Source: Polytrichum commune
Lineage: Eukaryota > Streptophyta > Polytrichopsida > Polytrichales > Polytrichaceae
Direction of reading: 5' to 3'
NCBI GenBank assembly: GCA_950295325.1
Contig: OX485805.1
Location: forward strand, 43,424,758 to 43,488,757
DNA length: 64,000 nucleotides
Shown here: one piece after another, positions 35,516 to 57,650 of the stretch
Position numbering within the stretch: position 1 is the first letter of the stretch
Layout: each line of letters opens with the position of its first letter
Position numbers and translations under genes: made by a program
The notes under the pieces: generated by a model
The model's input: only the letters and a program-made list of their open reading frames with translations
What the model was told of the DNA's origin: nothing
Databases searched by the model: none

Positions 35516-36740
35516 CAGATACTTGATGGGTACCATAAGCCAAGAGACTCGTAGTATACACGAGTCATTCCATTTGTGTCATAACATCTTAATACAATAT
35601 GTTTATTAGAAGATAATTACATAAGTATAAAGATTCTTGGATGGTTATAAACCCAAATTGTATCATAAACTGAGGCATCCTCAAATCATCATACCATACC
35701 AAAAAATGTATTGTTCTTCTAAAAGAAGCATTGTTAGCAACATTGAAATAACTTTGTGACACGATGGCTATTGTTTCCAACATAACCTTACACTTCCACA
35801 TGACCAACATACAAGCTAAAGCCTATCATCTTTTAAATGTTTTGTGCAAGCCGATGATGTCAAAACACAAATGAAAACTACAAACAAAGGAAAAAAAAAT
35901 GACAATATTGTTTTTATATATCATTAGCACATTGTGAGTTGCCATTTTTTTTAATTACACATGTATATAACAACATTAACACAACAATATAGTCATGACA
36001 TTAAATATGTATGAACATAGTTTTTTAGTTTTTTTTTTTGAATAGTTAGCCGGTGTTGGTGACCTAACTTGGCACAGGGAATTAGCCCTAACATTCAAGT
36101 GGTTGAGACACATAGCATTACCCAACCCAAAAGGGTGAGGCTGTAGGCCCAAGAATTTATTTGGAATTGGGCCAAGCAACATTCCGAGAATATTCATGAA
36201 GAACACATAACCAACACCGATGTGTGTATGGAAACTATAACCGCACAATGTGCACATATTGGGTCATGTGCCAAATACGACCCACTAATTATTTGCAATA
36301 CTAAGGAGGATGAGTTTCCATGCAGGTTGTTTGCCCACTAGATTCTAGACAAATAGTGGGCTGGAGGTGTTCGCACGTAGATAAGCACAAACCACCAACC
36401 AACCACAGTCTGGTGGCCTACTAACGTAGAATGTGGAGGACCGTGGACACAAACTGCTACACCTCCATGCACCCACTATAGTCAAACCACCAAGTCAAAC
36501 CACCTATTCCCGATTAGGAACTCATTAAGAATCTATCAAGTACCATAATTCCAATCGGGCTAGAACCAATAGTGCCATGACACATGTCTTTGCTTTAGGT
36601 GCTAAAGTGAGGAGCAATGAGCGGATAAGATGAGCAGTTATGGACTATTTCTAGACACTAATAATATGTACATGCTAACTTCTGGCTGCATAAAGTCACA
36701 ATAATCTCAATTGAAGGAATACAAAATTATTGGAAAACTG
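35516..36740. other. Intergenic, nothing recognised
   Basis: AT-rich non-coding sequence. Short open frames such as 35976-36257 (minus) have no recognised domain. Confidence 0.45.
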
Positions 36741-36759
36741 CAGTCGTTTTGATTTCCAT

Positions 36760-37180
36760 CTTCCTACTTGGGAAATTTTGCACTGCCTTATACTTCTCCA
36801 TATTTGGTGCATAAGGAATGTGGGTGTTAAGTGATTCATTTTTTCATGTTCTCCAACTTCTACCGATTAGATTTACACAAAAAACTTGTCATTAGCAAAT
36901 CTACAATGAAACATTTGCAAAAACCGGATTGAAAATCAGACCTCCCCCTAATTTAGTTATGGTTTATTGGAAGTGCAAGTTTGTTGATATGTCAATTGGA
37001 TTCATAGGCCCTCCCAACTGTGTTCACTATGGAGTGTAGAGTAGTTATTAATATTTGAAGACATAGTCCAATCTCTTTTTAACATGAGTATATTTATTGA
37101 GGAGCACGCATAAACACATTATGATGTTTGCTCTTCAATCCTCACCTAACCACATATGAATCAAATATAGGGGGTTGATT
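36760..37180. repeat. Dispersed repeat E, copy 1
   Basis: Shares the ordered blocks GTGGGTGTTA, CATGTTCTCCAACTTCTA, TTATGGTT and a CACATATGAATCAAATATAG-like end with 55890-56245. Related ends occur at 54690-54890, at 37930-38690 around MITE A, and inverted at 57430-57650. Function and class unknown. Confidence 0.6.
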
Positions 37181-37538
37181 TAAAAAAAACCACTTAAGAC
37201 CCACCTATCTTGATTTTTTAAGTGATCAGTTATGGGTGCCTCTATACTAAAACATTTTTTAACCTACAAGTGCCGGTCACCATGGGATTGAAGATTGGTT
37301 TAGGAGGAGGAGGAGGAGGAGGTATCTATGAAATATGCATACTAAAATCAACACACAAATTTAGGTTTCATTTTAGAATGATAAAAACCCCTTCAAATGG
37401 TAAGTCACAACAATTTAAAATTCAATGCTAATGAGCATTTTGTAATGTTTTTGACTTCCGAGTTAATTACATTATTTATTGACACTTTCACTTCCGGAAT
37501 GAAATCCCAATCAATTGCTTCTTTACTAAGTGGAAGTA

Positions 37539-37560
37539 CACACACACACACACACACACA
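37539..37560. repeat. (AC)n microsatellite
   Basis: Perfect CA/AC dinucleotide run. A (GGA)n run also lies nearby at about 37302-37322. Confidence 0.85.
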
Positions 37561-38010
37561 TATCATTTTGGACCTTGAGGGTGTAGTGCACTCAATATGA
37601 GGATTTTGAATAAGTGGCCTTCAAAAATGCAAGGGCAATGTTTTTTTCGAAGTCGGGTGGGGCGGGCAAAAGTTTTCAGTCGGGTGGGGTGGGCAAAAGT
37701 TTTTAGTCAGGTCCAAAAAATCTCGATTTTGATTTGGATGCTCATGCAAGCATGTGACAATGGTCGCTTTAGGCTTTGCACCCACTTCTTGTAGGTTGTG
37801 GAACACACACTTAGTGTGAGATGGTTGTCAATTTCAGATCATATTTGTCTCCATTCGGAGCCATATGAACAGGGGGACATTAAACCTCTCCCTACGAGCT
37901 TTGCGGGGGAGGTAGATATGGGTAGGGCTTGTTGTTGCCACTTTCTTCATGGTTATCGAAGCTCATATGAATATCTTGTTCATTATCAAAATGAAAATTC
38001 TACGAGTTAA

Positions 38011-38509
38011 GGCCACTTCACACACAAAACTGAGAGCCCGTGACCAACTACACTTCAAGCACTCTCATTAGTGGAAAAGGCGGAGCCGGTCCAAATTTGC
38101 TTCACACTACGCTTGAGGGACCAACGCAGTATGTGAATGCAAGATGGATGTAAAGTCTACATGGATTCTTACATGGCATCAAATGGATCACGTTTTATGG
38201 TCACTTGGACTATTTCCAAAAACCACCTCTTGGAGGTAGGCCTATCACAAAACCGGGAGACCATGCCACTCCGAACACTCAAAACCATTGATTTCTTTTA
38301 TTTTATCGTGTGTGAGGACCCGCATGAACAGAATTTCATCGAAATAGCATTTGGTTGAGGGCATGGTCACATATGACTTCACACTACACTTTAGGATCCA
38401 TGACCACACGACATGATGTTGGAGGTGTGTTGGATGGCCTTTGGACAATTTTCTTTTGGGCTCTCACAATCTCAGGGTCACGGCTCTTGGCTCGAGTGTG
38501 AAGTGGCCC
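38011..38509 (+). mobile_element. MITE family A, copy 3, with TTAA target and empty-site paralogues
   Basis: About 499 bp from GGCCACTTCACACACAAAAC to CTCGAGTGTGAAGTGGCC. TTAA lies at 38007-38010 and again at 38511-38514. The flanks belong to dispersed repeat E. In two paralogues of that repeat (near 54718-54740, and inverted near 57530-57560) the same flanks meet at a single TTAA with no insertion. Confidence 0.92.
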
Positions 38510-38961
38510 TTAATAAATGATCATATAGGTAACCCCAAATATGTTGACCACTACATCTAGAATGGTTAACACACTTTGAGCACGTAGTCCAATCTCTTGT
38601 CAATACATTTTGTGTTGGTGTTTGTTCTTGGATATGCACCCAACCATACACCACTCAAATCATAGGTGCTTGTTCAAGAGCCAAAGCCGAATTAGGCACA
38701 CCTACCTTAATTAGTGTGGAACAACTAAGAATATAAGTTATGACTTATCACATATTCGGTGGAGCCGCCGAACAACGAGCAATTAGTGTGGTTCGGACCA
38801 CCTTCTTCGGGCGGTCACCGGGCCTTCTTCTTCCCCTTCTTCCCCTTGCTTCTTGTTGTCGTCGCCTTTTGTTTTCTCTTCTCTTGTCATTGTTTGTGTG
38901 TGTTGTCTCGCCATAGCCAGGGCTTTCGCCATAGCCAAGGCTCCGAGTCGGAGCTGCCGCC

Positions 38962-47992
<9,031 letters not shown>

Positions 47993-50262
47993 TGAGATTC
48001 AATAGACCAATCACATGCCCAACAGCAAAGGTGCCCTTCTGTTACACACTGGGTTGTTGGAGACAATTTTTGCACCTGAGAAATTGCTCTTTGTTTGAGT
48101 TAAGCCCCTTCTACAGATTGTCAACAATTAAGAGTATTGTATACTCTTTTTAGGGAAATCTTCTTGAGGTACAAATGCATTTGCTCCTTGCTCTGCATTG
48201 GTAGTTACACCTTCTACGCTGTATGGCCTAGGATTGTGGGCTACAAGTCTACAGCTATAGGGTTAGTTAATTGCATGAAGTCTTGGATCCACATGTACTT
48301 TTGAGCCGATTTTTGCATAGTTTGATACTTCTGACTTGAAAAAGTATTGCATTCTTGTTTTTCCTGTGATTGCAACTTTATCTTGAAGATTGATGTGCAT
48401 GGTATAGTTTTAAATGCATGCTATCTGTCTTGTGGATTTTTTTTTTGCAATGGTTGCTTTGTGATTTATGTTGTGTATCACTTCAAAACTCATGACATTG
48501 CATAATTTGAGAAATTTGTTCACAGTTGATGTGCACAATCATGGTGAAATTGGTGTGTATTTTCTGTGGAAATTCCAAAAGAGCTCAAAGCTGGGTGACA
48601 GTTGCATGAAATTGATGCCTTACTCCTTGTCACAAATCAACAAGGGTCCTCCTTTGCAAGTAATTGTGATTTTGAAATTTCTTGAGCATTTTCTGTCTTT
48701 GACGAATCAAACAGATGCGTGGTTCAATTGAGTAGAATCTTCATATATACATTCATGTGGTCCAACCTTCGTCACTAGAATCGTTTCTGCTTGGTCAAGT
48801 CTTCCAATTAACAGTGACTTTTTTAGTTGACACAAGAAGAGGTACACTTGTTTCCATTTCTGTAGAGAACATGCTCCCTTAGATAATATTTACAAATTTG
48901 GCAGCTCCTTCGTAAGGAAATTATGTCGAGCAGGGCCTTGGGGTTCTTGCTCTTGTCTTTATGAATCAGCATTGGCTCCCATGGTGAGCACTTACGAACG
49001 ACTAATCATCATTTGTGCAAGGATAGATAAATATAGGTTATTTTGACATTTAGCTTGTTTGATCATGATGATTTGGTAAGTGTCTTGATCAATGTGGATA
49101 CCTTGAAAGCACTTTAGTTTCCTCATGTAGCTATTGACTTCATCTATCAACTAGACAAGGTTGACCAACCGGTGACTTGTACACGAGACTCTATTGGTAA
49201 TTGGACATCGAGACCGTAGCGGTAGTTGTTGATAAATGTTGGGATTTTTTGAATCAAGCCTCTACAAGTCATTACGTCCTAATACGAGTGTGTCCCTCTC
49301 TAAAGTACGAGTAGTTGGGAATCAAAATTTCTTATTGGATGCTAAGTCGAGACTCGAGAGATTAGCTTAAGTATCTAGGATGATGATCGCATCAAGAACT
49401 CGTGTTTCTCCTGGCAGCGGAAATCATATTGTTAGCTAAATCATCCCACGAAAGAATGAATTGATGTTCTCAATCTCTTCCGCATCGCACCGATCAGCTG
49501 TGCTCCTAAACGTAGAGTTAGCCCGAATGCCATTTGACGCCCTTCGAAAACGTTTTTTGGCCGTCGTGCCAATGTGATAGAATAGAGAATGCCGAGTTTG
49601 TAGACACAGTCCTAGAATGAAACGGTGTGTCGTAGTTCATCATCGGAGAACATGAAACTGCACGTATGAGGGGCCCAAACGTCACCAATTTTGCTTATGT
49701 TTCTTCATTTTCTTGGAGGCAGATTGGATGACTCGAATGAACAATTATTATTGGGTGCAAAACAGGCCGACAATCAACATACCAGTGCTCAGGTGAGGAG
49801 GGTGATTTGGATCAAAAAAATTCAATATACTTACAAATGTTATGATCTATTGGGAAAGAAGCCTCGTAGATGGGTAAAAGTTGGTTCTTGACCTAATCAA
49901 GAGAAGGAGATTTAGGTTTTCGCTGCGATTGTAGAAATTACTTCTTGCGTTGTTTTAAAGATCGAGATTCCAAAGTTGACAATCCTAATCCTTGCTTGTC
50001 CATTATATCCTGAAGTAGTAGTTGGGGCCTTTGCAACATCAAAATAATACTGGAAGTTTGTCAAAAAAGTGAGCGTGATAATGGAGGCCGGCCAAAAGTA
50101 GGAATTGTAAACCCTCAATTGCCTCAATCTCCATACATGAAGAAAGCGTGTGTAACAAAATGTGTGATGTGCAAGTGATCAAACAGAGGAAGAGAATACA
50201 AAAACGGAGTTGAAGGTCAAGGTTAGAATCCTCACCTGGGCTAGTCGAACGTTTGTTTTTCT
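47993..50262. other. Convergent intergenic region, 3' UTRs of fumarase and the NSR-like gene
   Basis: No gene recognised. The first several hundred bases should be fumarase 3' UTR and the last hundred the NSR-like 3' UTR. A 66-residue frame at 49691-49891 has no recognised domain. Confidence 0.45.
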
Positions 50263-52864
50263 TTAGCGACGACCACCACCACCTCCTCCCCCTCGAGGAC
50301 GGTAATCATCTCCACGCTCACGGCCCCCTCTTAACGAATCATCTCGTGCTGGACCTCGGGGTCCCGGGTGTCGTGCAAATGTAAGCCGAAGAACATATGA
50401 CTCGTGATCAGTCTCATCGAATTTGTAGCCTAGAGAATTTAAGAGTGTGAGAAGTCAATGTGGGTAGGAATCTTATGTTGAGAAGAACAAGTTGAATGGA
50501 TGTTGACCTTATGAATTCAGAAAGAAAGATATTAGTATATAAGTGGATCAATGCTATTCAGTGGTGGGGGAGATTTTTGGGCATAATCGTTTACATGTTG
50601 ACATCTTTTGGTTTTTCTTTATCGATATTAGGTATATTCCACAGATTCTTCTAAAGTGATCGGTAATTCTCCTGAAGTCTGGAACTTCAACCGGTTACTT
50701 CTCAAACTCAACCAGTTTATCTGTAACTAACTGCCGGGTTCTCCCCGATCATTGATGCTATTAGCGTGTCACAATGATCGATAAAGCGAGAATATATCAC
50801 TACAAAATTGACACTGATCATTGAAGAGTTTCAAGTTTGTAACCAAAATGATGTGCGCACAATAATGACAAAAGATAGATGAGACTAGATTGCTGTATGT
50901 TTCGGTCACCTTGTAATGCTTCCAGTGTTGTTGCTGCACATCTTGCATCTGCAAACTCGACAAAGCATAATACCACCTTTCCACCATCCACCTATAACAT
51001 TTTGTGGGTGAGACTTGGAACAAGAAGTTGAACAATTTTTTTTTTAACTAATCAAGGGGTATCTTGAAGTTGTTATGCATCAATTGTCATGATCAATTTC
51101 TAAGGAAGTGCTCATGTTTCATATGTAGTAAGTAATATCTATTGAAAACAAATAACAAACTCTTGTTGCAACCATAAAACACAAGGAGGTGTTCATTGTA
51201 AAACTCACACGCTTTGCATCTTTATGCACCAAACGAACTTCCTTGAAACCTATGAATGGGCGGAAGATATCTTTGATATTGGAATAAAGAACAACAAATG
51301 TACTAAGAAAATTTGATGACAAATTCAATTGCAAAAATGATATTGGACAACATTTATATGCATGCAAGATTGCAACAATTGATGCTCTTTGAAGTAAGAC
51401 TCTCCATGTTGTATGACGGTTGTTTGTACTTCTGTGACCGACATCGACATTTGTCCAGTTAAATGAATGTTATCAAGTTGGTATAAGTATAAATGCATGT
51501 GTCCATGACATTCGATGAAAGATACGTGCAGCTTCTCTTCGAGAACAATCTTGAGGAAGTCCATCCACAAACAAGGTAGAGGACGCATCGGGAGGAAGAA
51601 CTTCAAGGGGTCCGCGCATAACATCAGGCTCTGGAGCACCACCATTTAGATTAAGTCCTGCATGCCGACCCCCTATCCCAACATCTAGCGGTCCCATGCG
51701 TCCTCCCATCAAGGAAACATCTTCGGGTAGACGTCCTAATGAGAGGGGCCCAAGACCCCCTCCACCATTGATTTGACCCAAACCAGGGCCCATTCCAAGA
51801 TCATTGTCGTTCAAGCCTCCACCATATGACAACTGCATAATCAATAAACCTTAACATAACTTTCTTTTGCAACATTCAAATACACAAAAGTCCAAACAAC
51901 AAACATTCTACATTTTTGGGGGGTGGAAATCTTGACACACCTCAACCATTACCCAAAGTACACTTAATCTATGTAATCAAAATATAGGCTATCTTTTCTA
52001 CATTTTTTTAATGATTGACATGGCAATGTAAGAAACTCTTACAATATCTCCACCTCCACTGAGAACATCGCCATCTCTCCATCCAGCACGTACAACACGC
52101 TCATCATATACTCGGTCTCGAGTGTAACCAACTTCACGGTCTCCTCTACCGTCAACATAAGTTGCTCTTGGAGCTACGTCTTCTATGTCACATTGGAAAC
52201 AAATAAACAAACAAGAAAATCTCAATTATGTATCCAATCCTATGCATGTTTGCTTTCTATAGTTGAGCAATGTGAAATTCTTTCAAACATATCTAAAATT
52301 GTAATATAGTCACATGTCCATGAACATAATGCGAAGAAAAAAACAACTATCTTTTTTTAAATGCAAATCAACGCTATCATTCTTCAAAACCTAACATGAA
52401 ACCTACAATTGACATATCTAAAAATCAACTATCAACTATCTACCATCCAATAAGATATCATTGTCAACCATAATTGTTGATGCTTTAAGCAAAAAAATAC
52501 CATTCAAAAATTTGCACTTTACGTAGCAATATAACATTTGACAAGGGTAATTGTAACATGGACAAAGCCACAGTGTGGTTGATGCTCAAATTGGAAATAT
52601 AAGGTTCAAAAGAATACCTTCACATGTCCAACTTTCATTAAGAAATAATGATTAATGTTCAACAAACAATCATGTTGAGATATTTGCAAGATTGACAAAA
52701 AAAATTGATGTATTGTTTTATTTAAAAATACGAGAGACATTTTGTGGCACTGGTGAGAAAGACCACACACCGTAATCTCGACGAGAACGCTTTGTGGGAG
52801 TGGATCCTGCACGACGCCCATCTGTTGTAGCATTGTAACGCCAATTGCCCCCATAATCTCCCAT
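50263..52864 (-). CDS. NSR/RBP1-like nuclear speckle RNA-binding protein, one RRM
   Basis: Six minus-strand exons with matching phases: 52864-52771, 52182-52043, 51832-51526, 51270-51209, 50991-50910, 50429-50263; 283 residues. The N-terminal half is Gly-, Arg- and Asp-rich without a fold (TPTKRSRRDY, then GLGQINGGGGLG). The single RRM, about 161-250, has RNP2 LFVDGLPQDC, the characteristic REAAHIFRPFIGFKEVRLV, and RNP1 KVVLCFVEF, then ALQGYKFDETDHESYVLRL. The tail is RG-rich and ends GGGGGGGRR. This combination matches, from memory, the plant NSR proteins and Medicago RBP1, which modulate alternative splicing in nuclear speckles and bind long non-coding RNA. Whether this copy does so is inference. 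The RRM is split by two introns. The ATG at 52864 is the first in frame after upstream stops; a further 5' exon cannot be excluded. Confidence 0.85.
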
Positions 52865-54680
52865 GACTAGGCCTAACCTTGCCCGCCACAACCCCTCTGG
52901 CTCCAATATTTTCCCTATCTTTTAAAACGTCCTTGTCGTAACAAAAATTATAACTTGCAGACACTTTCTATTTGCTTACCTTCATTTGATTTGTGCCTCT
53001 TACCCCAATGTTTGTCGTGTGTTGTTTTCTTGGAAAGTTGGTCTAAATATACGTTACTCACATCAACTCACATAAGTGATGCAACTTGCACCTCCTAATT
53101 CATTCAAAGCCCTACTAAACCTCGTGCTTACTCTGAAGCTTGAGAATCCCCCCCTAAAAGAAAAATTGATCAATGCAATAAAATTAACTTGTTATTCTTC
53201 AAACTTTCCCACACCACTGCCGTGTTCCTAAATGCAATCCCTAAGCTGCCGAAAAAAAAAACTTATGTTCATCAAATTTACTTTGACAATGACCTTTTAC
53301 ACCAAATTGACACATTTGGAACATACATTTATGTGTGTAGGGGCAAGGCTCACATAGAGCTCTCAACCACAAGCTTAATTTTGCAAAGTTCTTGGAATGA
53401 ACTATTGTATGAGAAATGTTTTGAGAATGTGGTGATAGGAACATGCGTTGGGGATGAGTAGTGAAGGTGGTTTGGTTTTCCGTTCTCTCAATGTCAAGAG
53501 GTGGTTGGTGGAGTGGTTTGGTTTGTTTTGTAACTTCCTCGTGGAATGAAGAAGTAAAGGCATGGGGTTCTCACTTGCATTTCTTTCCCATTTGGTTGAT
53601 TGGTTGGTAGGTAGGTACTTCATGCTGACTACGACACTCCATCATCACATGTGCTTAACCACTAAGTTACAAGGTTTTCCATTTTCTGAGCTCATGTCTT
53701 AGTGGACCTGTCTTTATTTGGGGTATTTCTTTTCATTCTAAGTTCATGATGTAATTCTACATAAAATTGGGTCCACTTCAAAACAACCTATGCCATGTCC
53801 ATATAATTTAGAAACTCAATTTTCTTTGTTGACCTTCAATACATGGAAGATATTGAAATTCTTGACATTACATATTTTATGGGGGTCAATTCCAAGCATG
53901 TGATGCAACTAACCTTTATGCCAATTAAACTAAAGAATTTCAATATACGCTTTTGACCAATTTGAAAAAGAAGATACATCTAATGCAACAATGCTTGTAT
54001 AAAATGTATTGATGTAGTTCACAATTTATCCTTCCCAACTTTGCTTTGTAGGCAAACTCCAAGTTATGTCTTCAAAACATACTTTATGGGAGCTTTGAAG
54101 TTAAACCATTGAAGGCATGATCACCTTCCTAGTGTTTGGTTTCCGTTGCATTCTATCACTATGGTCTGCCCAAACATAGTGGAGATATCCATATGAACCA
54201 CATATTCCCAATGCATATTGTATCCATGGCACTCAATAAGTATTGGCCGAAAATGTAGAGCTGAACATTCTCAAGATATTGAACAACATATATCCACAAG
54301 GTAGTCATTCTCGCAAGATATACGTGGAGAATGGCTACGGGTTCAATTTGTGTTTGGTGATCATCTCATACCATTCATGAAAGATGTGAGCTAATCCAAG
54401 AAACTTATGTTAGTTTGCTTTAGAAAACTTGAAGGCATGTTATGCTAGGCACAACCTCCGACACCACACCCACCTAATTTCAAGGTGTTGGAATGATTGT
54501 AGTCCCAGATAATAATAATTTCAACACCCAGTGGTGTTGAAACCACCTCCACATACAATATAAGGTAGATGGGTCTTAAATGGTTACTTTTTCTAGCAAA
54601 CCCACTTCTCCTAAGATATGAAGCATGTGTTTAGTACATGATGGTAGCAAATCCAAAGTGCGGCCATAGCTACTTTCCTC
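52865..54680. other. Intergenic, upstream of the NSR-like gene
   Basis: AT-rich. It includes the probable 5' UTR and promoter of the NSR-like gene in its first few hundred bases. No other gene recognised. Confidence 0.4.
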
Positions 54681-54689
54681 ATAAACTTC

Positions 54690-54890
54690 AAAGCTATCAA
54701 AGTGAATATTCTCATGCTCATTAAATGGTTGTATAGGTTTCCCCAATTATGTTGACTATTGAATCTAGAATGATTGTCATATTTTAAACACACGATCTAG
54801 TTTCTTTAAACACATGTTTATATCGTATATGTTCATTGAGCCACACCTAATCATATGTCACTCAAATATAGGTGTATGTGGAAGACAAGT
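54690..54890. repeat. Dispersed repeat E, copy carrying an empty MITE A site
   Basis: Matches the flanks of MITE A copy 3: ATTCTCATGCTCATTAAATG corresponds to 37970-38010 joined directly to 38511-38525, followed by GTATAGGTTTCCCCAA and CACTCAAATATAGGTG blocks equivalent to 38525-38690. Confidence 0.7.
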
Positions 54891-55889
54891 GATTGCATTA
54901 GGCATGTCTACCTTAAGATGTGTGGCCTTATTGTGGGCACCTCTCCAAGGGTTTATTTATTTTGTTGGTTGGATCGGGAATCGTCTCATCCAATTGGTAA
55001 TTCTTAGTCATAGAGATTGTCATTTCAAGATTTAAAAGCGGGGTTGAGCTGCAAACAATATAAGAGGTCAAAGTTTGGAAAATTATCATGTCTAGATGAT
55101 CACATACATTGGGCCTCTAAATTGTGTTAAATTTTTATTCGCAGGTTATGGCATTGCAAAATCCAATGCAATTTGAAAGTGGATACCACACATTTTCCAT
55201 GGATAGAAATAAAATTTCAAATTTTAAAAAATCAACAACTTTATGAAATCAAAATGCATAAAGGTGGTGTCAAAAAGGCTACTTCCCCTAGTGTAACTCA
55301 CTAAGTTGCAAACTAAGAACAAAAACAATTTTCTTATACAAATTGCATGCCTCTAAACTATTCATGTTAAAAACTTGACCTCCTATAGATTTGTGGTTGA
55401 TTCATCTCAAACAAGTTTGTCTAGAAATGAGGAAGCATAACTCAAGAGGTTTTGATAGAACTTGGGGTACCCAAGAGTAGATTTGTATAAGGGACGGGTT
55501 CTTATAATTGGAGTGGTGAAACTTGTGAAATTTTATGTGATAAAAAATAATCATCCAAAAAAGAGAATGTAATATAATATATCCTTTCAAACCAAGAAGT
55601 CTAAGTTCTTAATCAATCTATGACTTGAAAAAAGTTTCAAAACCTAAAAGTTGAGAATGGTTTACGTCCCAGACATCAAATCATAAAACTTGCATTGCAA
55701 AATTGACAAGTATTTCATTTTTTTTCTACCCCTCCATGTATTCTTGAACATTTTATTAATGTGTTTGATACCATGATCCGTCATGTATCAAATATCAAAT
55801 ATTCTTTTAGTACTTGTACACATTAATTATATGTTAAAAAGATGCCCAAGGTAGATGTGGCTAACTTGGTGTATGATCTTAAATGGGCA
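54891..55889. other. Intergenic, nothing recognised
   Basis: AT-rich sequence between two copies of repeat E, without a supported gene or clear repeat boundary. Confidence 0.4.
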
Positions 55890-56245
55890 CTTGAGGCATG
55901 TGGGTGTTATTTAGTTCGTTTTTTATGTTCTCCAACTTCTATCAATCAAAATTAGCACAACAACACTTTTGTTGCATTAGGAAATGAATTTTGAATCATC
56001 AACACGTATCATATTAAAAATCTTACCTCTCCTGGTATAGTTATGGTTATCATAAACGTATGTTTGTTGATTCCTTAACTACATGCGTAAGTGCTCCCAA
56101 TTGTGTTCACTATCAAGTCTGGAGTAACTAATCAAACATGAAGACTTAGTCTAATCTATTTTACACAAGTGCCTTTTGGTGGTTGTTCTTTGATCCTTGT
56201 TGAACCACATACTGATCAAATATAGGTGCTTGATATAGAAAAGTA
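55890..56245. repeat. Dispersed repeat E, copy 2
   Basis: Parallel to 36760-37180: GTGGGTGTTATTTAGTTCG, TATGTTCTCCAACTTCTATC, TATAGTTATGGTTATC, GTGTTCACTATCAAGTCTGG and ATCAAATATAGGTGCTTGAT occur in the same order. Confidence 0.6.
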
Positions 56246-57097
56246 ACAAAATAACACTTGCATACCTATACATATGAGTGGTGTGTGGCTAAGTGTGAAT
56301 CTAAGAATGAACACCAAAATGACACGTGTTGAATAGAGACTAAACAAGGTCTTCAAAATTTGTTAACCATTCTAGACACATTTCGGAGGCTTCCAACATT
56401 TATTGGGAGATAGTCAATCCTCTTCTAGACAAAACAACAACAATCTATCACCTTCATTGTACAAGTGTTTGTGATTGCCTTGGGATCATAAAACAATTAA
56501 TGTCGATTTTTTGGAGCAGAGATATGTGGAAATAGTGATGGGTTGCTTGAATGATAGGTTTTTTGACATCCAAATAGTCAAATGCATGTAAGTTGTTTAG
56601 TCCAGATGTCTAGGTCTTTATGTGTGAAAATAATAAGAAATAAATGATGTTGTGCCCCAAATGTGCACATTTTTTTACTCTTAATTCTTACCAATTGCAT
56701 ACCTTAGGGCTTCAATTAAGCCAAGCACTAATACACTATTGGAAAGCTTATGGGATTTACAAACAAACACAACTTCTAGATAATGGTACAACCACATTTT
56801 GATTTTTTTTCACAAGCCTCCCATTGTAGACAACTGACATTAATTATCATGTGCCCAATTAAGAATAGCGACCACATTAAAGCTCACATAAGGTATGTGA
56901 CCATATTGTGGACCCTAAATATAATTCTAACTGTTAGATCAAATTAAGTGTTGCCTCATCCGGCTACCAATAGAGAATCATGCAAATTGTCATCTCAAAT
57001 TTGAGAACTGGAGGTGAGATGCGAAAGTAAAGGTAAACATACCTAAATTAATCCCTTATCTTAATCATGCACCTATATTTGAATGGCACGTGGTTTT
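56246..57097. other. Intergenic, nothing recognised
   Basis: AT-rich, no coding frame or RNA gene seen. Confidence 0.4.
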
Positions 57098-57408
57098 CTC
57101 GGGGGGTTCACTCCCTCTTATATTTTGCATACACGTGCGTTCGGGACCTATTTATTGGGGGGCTATTTACCTTGCAGAAAAGATTATAAGGTATGGTATT
57201 TTTCAAAATAAAGGTGTGATGGTATTTTACATGTAATCCTTTTTCACTATTTATATGTGATTGTATTTTACATGTTATCCTTTTTTACTATTAAAAAAAC
57301 CCCTATATTATATGTAAGTTTTTTATAAAATTTTATCTACAATGAATATATTAGACCTTATTTTTTATCGCATGTTGTTCTACGATTTTTGCCAATGAAC
57401 CCCCCGAG
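57098..57408. mobile_element. hAT-like MITE with 8-bp target duplication
   Basis: 311 bp with perfect 13-bp inverted ends (CTCGGGGGGTTCA and TGAACCCCCCGAG), directly flanked on both sides by GTGGTTTT (57090-57097 and 57409-57416). An 8-bp duplication is typical of hAT transposons. The interior is AT-rich and non-coding. It sits inside an inverted copy of dispersed repeat E. Confidence 0.92.
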
Positions 57409-57429
57409 GTGGTTTTGTGTGACTTTAAG

Positions 57430-57650
57430 AAAAATATACCAAAAAGATACATGTTTGAAAGAGATTGGACTGCGTGCTCAAATTACTATAACTATTCTAG
57501 GCTTAATAGTCAACATAATTGACAAGACCTATATGACCTATATGACCATTTAATGTGCACGAGATTCTTCACATTGATAATGAAAAAGGTATTCATGTGA
57601 GCTCTAAAAAAAAATCACGAAGAAAGTGGCTACGGCCTCAATTTCGATTT
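57430..57650. repeat. Dispersed repeat E, inverted copy with an empty MITE A site
   Basis: The reverse complement reads TTTTTCATTATCAATGTGAA, then TTAAATGGTCATATAGGT, then TTGTCAATTATGTTGACTAT. It aligns to the two sides of MITE A copy 3 with only one TTAA between them. Confidence 0.7.
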
